Part shown: positions 61,173 to 64,000 of the stretch, one piece after another
Position numbering within the stretch: position 1 is the first letter of the stretch
How the letters are laid out: each line of letters opens with the position of its first letter
Assembly: GCA_963976795.1 (NCBI GenBank)
Contig: CAXBLT010000003.1
Location: forward strand, 205,435-269,434
From: UBA7359 sp963976795
GTDB lineage: Bacteria > Pseudomonadota > Gammaproteobacteria > Eutrophobiales > Eutrophobiaceae
Length of the DNA stretch: 64,000 nucleotides
Reading direction: 5' to 3'
Translations under genes and position numbers: made by a program
Notes under the pieces: model-generated
What the model was told of the DNA's origin: nothing
What the model saw: only the letters and a program-made list of their open reading frames with translations
The model's database searches: none

Positions 61173-61931
61173 GTAGCCTGAAAGCTTCCAACCTAAGCCT
61201 TCATAAAAATATACTTGATTAAAAAGAAATTGCTTTGGTGTTGTCGGATAATACCCAACTATTCTGAGAATACCTTCTTCATTAATATTAGCAGGTTCAG
61301 TAAATACTGGAGACATATCATTTAAGATAGAAAAGTCTGCATCGAGATCATAAAAGGGTTTATATATTTTATCTAATTTCTCGACAGAAAATTGTTGCTT
61401 GAAAGTTGCGGAAAACATTTTATAAAAATTTTCTGAGCTTTTATTATTTACTGCATTTGCAAATTCCTTCGCAGCTTCTTTTACCATAATTATTTGTTCT
61501 TCTTCAGAGGGTATGCTGTGCGTTTGAGTTTCTTCCTGAAATCCGGAGTTAGGCTTTTCAATAGCATAGATCTTCCAACCATTTTCGCCTTTAACAAAGC
61601 TTAGTTTTATTGGAACAACGCCACCATTTGATGTGGTTATTGAGCCTGTAAGCTCCCCTCTGCCACCATTTATGGAGCGTTCTTCCCAGCTAGATTCTTT
61701 AAAACTAGAAATAGAGTTTTTATCTACAAATTCTTTGAATTCGTTTTCATTAGCATTGACTTTAAAATCTTCAGATAAATATGTATATGCTTTTGGAACA
61801 TCATTGTTTTTCAATGCTGTAAAAAATTCATCGCCTACTTTGACCATATCTCCAGTTAAAAAGAAAACGGCTCCTATAGCTAAAATAAAGATTGCGACAA
61901 GGCCGCCAATGATTTTTAAAAAAGTTTTCAT
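61155..61931 (-). CDS. Membrane-anchored protein with two NTF2-like repeats
   Basis: A 258-aa protein with an N-terminal anchor (about 4-27, FLKIIGGLVAIFILAIGAVF) and two similar extracytoplasmic modules of the DUF4878/DUF4019 or lumazine-binding-like kind (about 30-125: FFTALKNNDVPKAYTYLSED .. ENGWKIYAIE; about 150-258: EFANAVNNKSSENFYKMFSA .. GLGWKLSGYS). Function unknown. A strong AAGGAGG precedes the ATG, and an attC-like site lies just upstream, so it is probably a cassette gene read on the minus strand. Confidence 0.7.
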   Translation of the reverse strand: MKTFLKIIGGLVAIFILAIGAVFFLTGDMVKVGDEFFTALKNNDVPKAYTYLSEDFKVNANENEFKEFVDKNSISSFKESSWEERSINGGRGELTGSITTSNGGVVPIKLSFVKGENGWKIYAIEKPNSGFQEETQTHSIPSEEEQIIMVKEAAKEFANAVNNKSSENFYKMFSATFKQQFSVEKLDKIYKPFYDLDADFSILNDMSPVFTEPANINEEGILRIVGYYPTTPKQFLFNQVYFYEGLGWKLSGYSVNIE

Positions 61932-61947
61932 TATTTTCCTCCTTTGG

Positions 61948-62010
61948 GCTTAACGATTGAGCTAAGGGGCGCCGCTTTGCGGCGTCTCTTCCTTGAGCGA
62001 TTGGTTAGGT
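61948..62010 (-). other. attC-like recombination site, second array, site 1
   Basis: 63 bp. On the minus strand ACCTAAC (perfect RYYYAAC) and GTTAAGC (perfect GTTRRRY) bracket arms CAATCGCTCAAGG and CTTAGCTCAATC that pair with one or two bulges, and the apex GACGCCGC-AAAG-CGGCG is a tight stem. This is the clearest attC in the window. It separates the 110-aa gene from the 258-aa gene. Confidence 0.75.
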
Positions 62011-62093
62011 TGATTAGTTTCTTTATGAAATATTTTTTCTGAAAATGTACTTATAACCAACCAAACACCACAAAAGTTTATAAATCCTACATA

Positions 62094-62426
62094 TTATAAT
62101 ATAAATGAAATATCATAAATACTAAGCGGACCCTCAAGACCAGTATTCAATCCCACAAGAAATTGAGAAATCGATAGTGGGATTACCGTAAAAATAGAAA
62201 AAATTACTTTTTCTTTAGTATTTAGTAATCTTTTAGAAATTTTTACAGTTCCTTTTATAGCTACCCATGTGGATAGTGACACAATAAAAATTTTAATAAA
62301 TGTGGACGTTGGGATGAATGGCAATTCAACTCTAATAATCCCATAAGCGTAATAACTTAATAAAATTATTGGGAAAAATATTAAGACTGGTTTAATAATC
62401 GATATTTTATTTTCGTTCTTATTCAT
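62094..62426 (-). CDS. Small multi-helix membrane protein of unknown function
   Basis: A 110-aa protein with three to four hydrophobic stretches (KPVLIFFPIILLSYYAYGII, TFIKIFIVSLSTWVAIKG, VIFSIFTVIPLSISQFLVGL). No family motif recognised. It lies between two attC-like sites in the same orientation, so it is probably a cassette gene. No clear ribosome site is seen. Confidence 0.6.
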   Translation of the reverse strand: MNKNENKISIIKPVLIFFPIILLSYYAYGIIRVELPFIPTSTFIKIFIVSLSTWVAIKGTVKISKRLLNTKEKVIFSIFTVIPLSISQFLVGLNTGLEGPLSIYDISFIL

Positions 62427-62438
62427 AATTAATTAGCA

Positions 62439-62562
62439 GCCTAACGATCTGAATTAAATGGCGTGACATCCTTTATGATCGCGAAGCGACCTATGTTATA
62501 AAAATCCCGTCTGAAGTCGTCTTCATCAGGAATGCGCCCCATGTATTTTAACGAGGTTAAAT
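62439..62562 (-). other. attC-like recombination site, second array, site 2
   Basis: 124 bp. On the minus strand ATTTAAC (perfect RYYYAAC, 62562-62556) and GTTAGGC (perfect GTTRRRY, 62445-62439) bracket long arms; GGCGCATTCC on the left against GGATGTCACGCCATTTAATT on the right pair imperfectly. Inner parts include a GGTCGCTTCGCGATC hairpin. The length is in the Vibrio-repeat range. From 62563 to 62712 nothing further is recognised. Confidence 0.55.
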
Positions 62563-62712
62563 AAACTGAACGCGCGAACATTGTTTGAATGCTTTGCTGA
62601 AGTGATGACAGATTGTCGATTGGAAGCTCGCTTCACTCGCAACTGATCATGCACTTCAAAAGGAGCAGACATTGCTCAATTTTTTATTAAAAAATATAAA
62701 TAACGTAAAAAA

Positions 62713-63276
62713 TTAATTACTCGCACTTTCTAATGCCTTTATTATGCTTGCTTTTGCCTCTTCTTTTTTAGGCACATACCTATCTAGAAATGCTTTTTCA
62801 AAAGCAGGGCCAAATTTCTGCTGTGATAATTCAGAACTTTTTTTCAATACTCCATATGATTCCTGTATATATTTTTTACCAATAGGAGTTTTAAGAAAAA
62901 GTATAATTTCTGAAAGTTCTTCTTCAGAAAAACTTTCTGAGAAAACAGGGTGATAGATCTCTTTTTGCAAGTTTTCAAATGGAATAATATTTTCAATATC
63001 CTCTAGAATTTCGTTCTTTGTATCGATCAAATATGGTCGAAGAGCATTTATTCCTAAAGTTATTTTTTCAGCAGGAACACCTTGCTTAGATAGATTGTTT
63101 GATAATCCTTTGAGAACTCCTTCAAATAATGGATTAAGAAAAATATCTAAAGTATTCGCCATGTTTTCTTTAACTTTAAGTATCTCAAGATATTCATTAG
63201 ATGTTTCTATTGAGAGTGGCTTGGCAGAAACACTTGTTACGAAAAATATAAGCATATATAAAAATAATATTCTCAA
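62713..63276 (-). CDS. DUF2059 family exported protein
   Basis: A 187-aa protein with a signal peptide (about 1-18, ending SVSA) and an all-helical DUF2059 domain, recognisable from YHPVFSESFSEEELSEIILF followed by LKTPIGKKYIQES. The start is TTG 63276 with AAAGGAG ahead. The function of DUF2059 proteins is unknown. Its downstream boundary is the 124-bp attC-like site, so it is probably a cassette gene. Confidence 0.75.
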   Translation of the reverse strand: MRILFLYMLIFFVTSVSAKPLSIETSNEYLEILKVKENMANTLDIFLNPLFEGVLKGLSNNLSKQGVPAEKITLGINALRPYLIDTKNEILEDIENIIPFENLQKEIYHPVFSESFSEEELSEIILFLKTPIGKKYIQESYGVLKKSSELSQQKFGPAFEKAFLDRYVPKKEEAKASIIKALESASN

Positions 63277-63358
63277 TTTGATACTCCTTTTTTATTAATT
63301 CATATTTCGGCCAGAAGCGTAAGTTAGCCCTAATTGTTTATAAATGTTGTACCTGACC

Positions 63359-63625
63359 CTACTTATTCTCCGCGATTAAATAGATAGCAAGGAACAATAC
63401 AGTTAAAACTAAGCTTATTGTCCAACACCAAAAGGTTATTTTAGAATGGTTCCTGATAATTTTTAAAGAAAATAAAGTTAATGGAGGAAATACTGCGCAA
63501 ATTAAACCTCCAAACGAGCTGCGTCTACTAATCAAATGTAAAACTTCTATGTGAGAAATAATAAATACGAGTAGGCAGACTATCTCAACATATGTAAGAA
63601 CATCGATAATTGTAAGTGATTCCAT
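63359..63625 (-). CDS. Small membrane protein of unknown function
   Basis: An 88-aa protein with three hydrophobic helices (TYVEIVCLLVFIISHIEVL, GGLICAVFPPLTLFSLKII, TFWCWTISLVLTVLFLAIYL). Not recognised. A partial left arm of an attC-like site (GGGCTAACTTACGCTTC on the minus strand, about 63308-63334) follows it without a right half. It sits 22 bp after the next gene in the same direction. Confidence 0.55.
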   Translation of the reverse strand: MESLTIIDVLTYVEIVCLLVFIISHIEVLHLISRRSSFGGLICAVFPPLTLFSLKIIRNHSKITFWCWTISLVLTVLFLAIYLIAENK

Positions 63626-63647
63626 ATGATTAATTTATTTGTTCCAC

Positions 63648-63929
63648 TCAATTACATTCTTTTTCAATAATATTTTGCTGCTCTTCAATTATTTTTAATA
63701 AACTTTCTGACCATGGTAAAGAATCAATAGCGAAATGTTTAAAAGTGCCAAGCAATGAATTAGAAGTAAAAACAATTTCAGTATCATTAACTCTTTGCAG
63801 CATTGAATCACACAATTCTATGGCTTTTGAATAATTATCAATAAACCCTTCATTTTCATTATTATCAAGTTCATCCTTAATTGAGATTCTAATTTGGCAT
63901 AAAGCATTTGATATTCTATCTCTATTCAT
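63648..63929 (-). CDS. Small soluble protein of unknown function
   Basis: A 93-aa, helical, acidic protein (ISNALCQIRISIKDELDNNE, SKAIELCDSMLQRVNDTEIV) with no signal or membrane segment and no recognised motif. It is the last complete gene of the window; 63930-64000 show no further gene start. Orientation matches the cassette-like genes beside it. Confidence 0.5.
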   Translation of the reverse strand: MNRDRISNALCQIRISIKDELDNNENEGFIDNYSKAIELCDSMLQRVNDTEIVFTSNSLLGTFKHFAIDSLPWSESLLKIIEEQQNIIEKECN

Positions 63930-64000
63930 AATTTAAAATTGAAAAGTCCGCTTTGGGTCGGTTGCACCATATTAACATTTTAACTAATCACAAAAAGCAG

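Noticed and set aside
1..64000. CRISPR arrays, tRNA or rRNA genes, prophage
   Set aside because: No spaced direct repeats, cloverleaf or structural phage genes were recognised by eye; a dedicated search was not possible.

Overview
The window reads as a piece of a moderately AT-rich gammaproteobacterial chromosome. The conserved run accB-accC-prmA-DUF3426-dusB-fis-purH-purD, DjlA, OprO/P-type phosphate porin, HemF and two-copper-free Sec/Dsb envelope genes all fit a free-living, probably aquatic, aerobic or facultative gammaproteobacterium. No rRNA, tRNA or CRISPR array was recognised, and the genus cannot be fixed from the sequence alone.

Region 1 (1-22.5 kb) is a phosphate regulon. After leuS and a ComEA-like protein come a phosphate-selective porin, phoB-phoR, pstS, pstC-pstA-pstB-phoU, a PiT transporter with its DUF47/PhoU-like partner, ppk1, ppx and sixA. 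Four Pho-box-like sites can be read by eye (before the porin, phoB, pstS and pstC), so sensing, high- and low-affinity uptake and polyphosphate turnover sit together. The cluster has been interrupted between pstS and pstC by an inverted copy of a modular intergenic repeat, a 116-bp inverted-repeat element and a DUF262-HNH gene of the type IV restriction/defence kind.

Region 2 (22.5-39.2 kb) is housekeeping: a methyltransferase, DjlA, a LysE exporter, a SulP transporter, a decayed TrmH-like fragment, FxsA, CutA, DsbD with a TlpA-like thioredoxin, AroQ, AccBC, PrmA, DUF3426 protein, DusB-Fis and PurHD.

Region 3 (39.2-43.7 kb), directly after purD, is the most interesting part: a decayed chromosomal integron. 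A minus-strand integron-integrase remnant (start, then the C-terminal catalytic part, with stop, deletion and frameshifts) is followed by plus-strand single-gene units (PAS-GGDEF, methyltransferase, glyoxalase-like, GyrI-like, unknown 165-aa protein) separated by attC-like imperfect palindromes. A second block of small minus-strand genes with attC-like sites between them occupies 61.1 kb to the end of the window, next to a truncated IS1182-like transposase and a BLUF photoreceptor gene bracketed by IS-end-like repeats.

Region 4 (43.7-59.3 kb) holds an arsenic operon (arsC divergent from arsR-acr3), a DeaD-type helicase, hisB-hisH, hemF, dtd, a soluble sensor-kinase operon with three REC proteins carrying different outputs (HDOD, GGDEF-EAL, degenerate HD-GYP), and rpiA divergent from ilvA.
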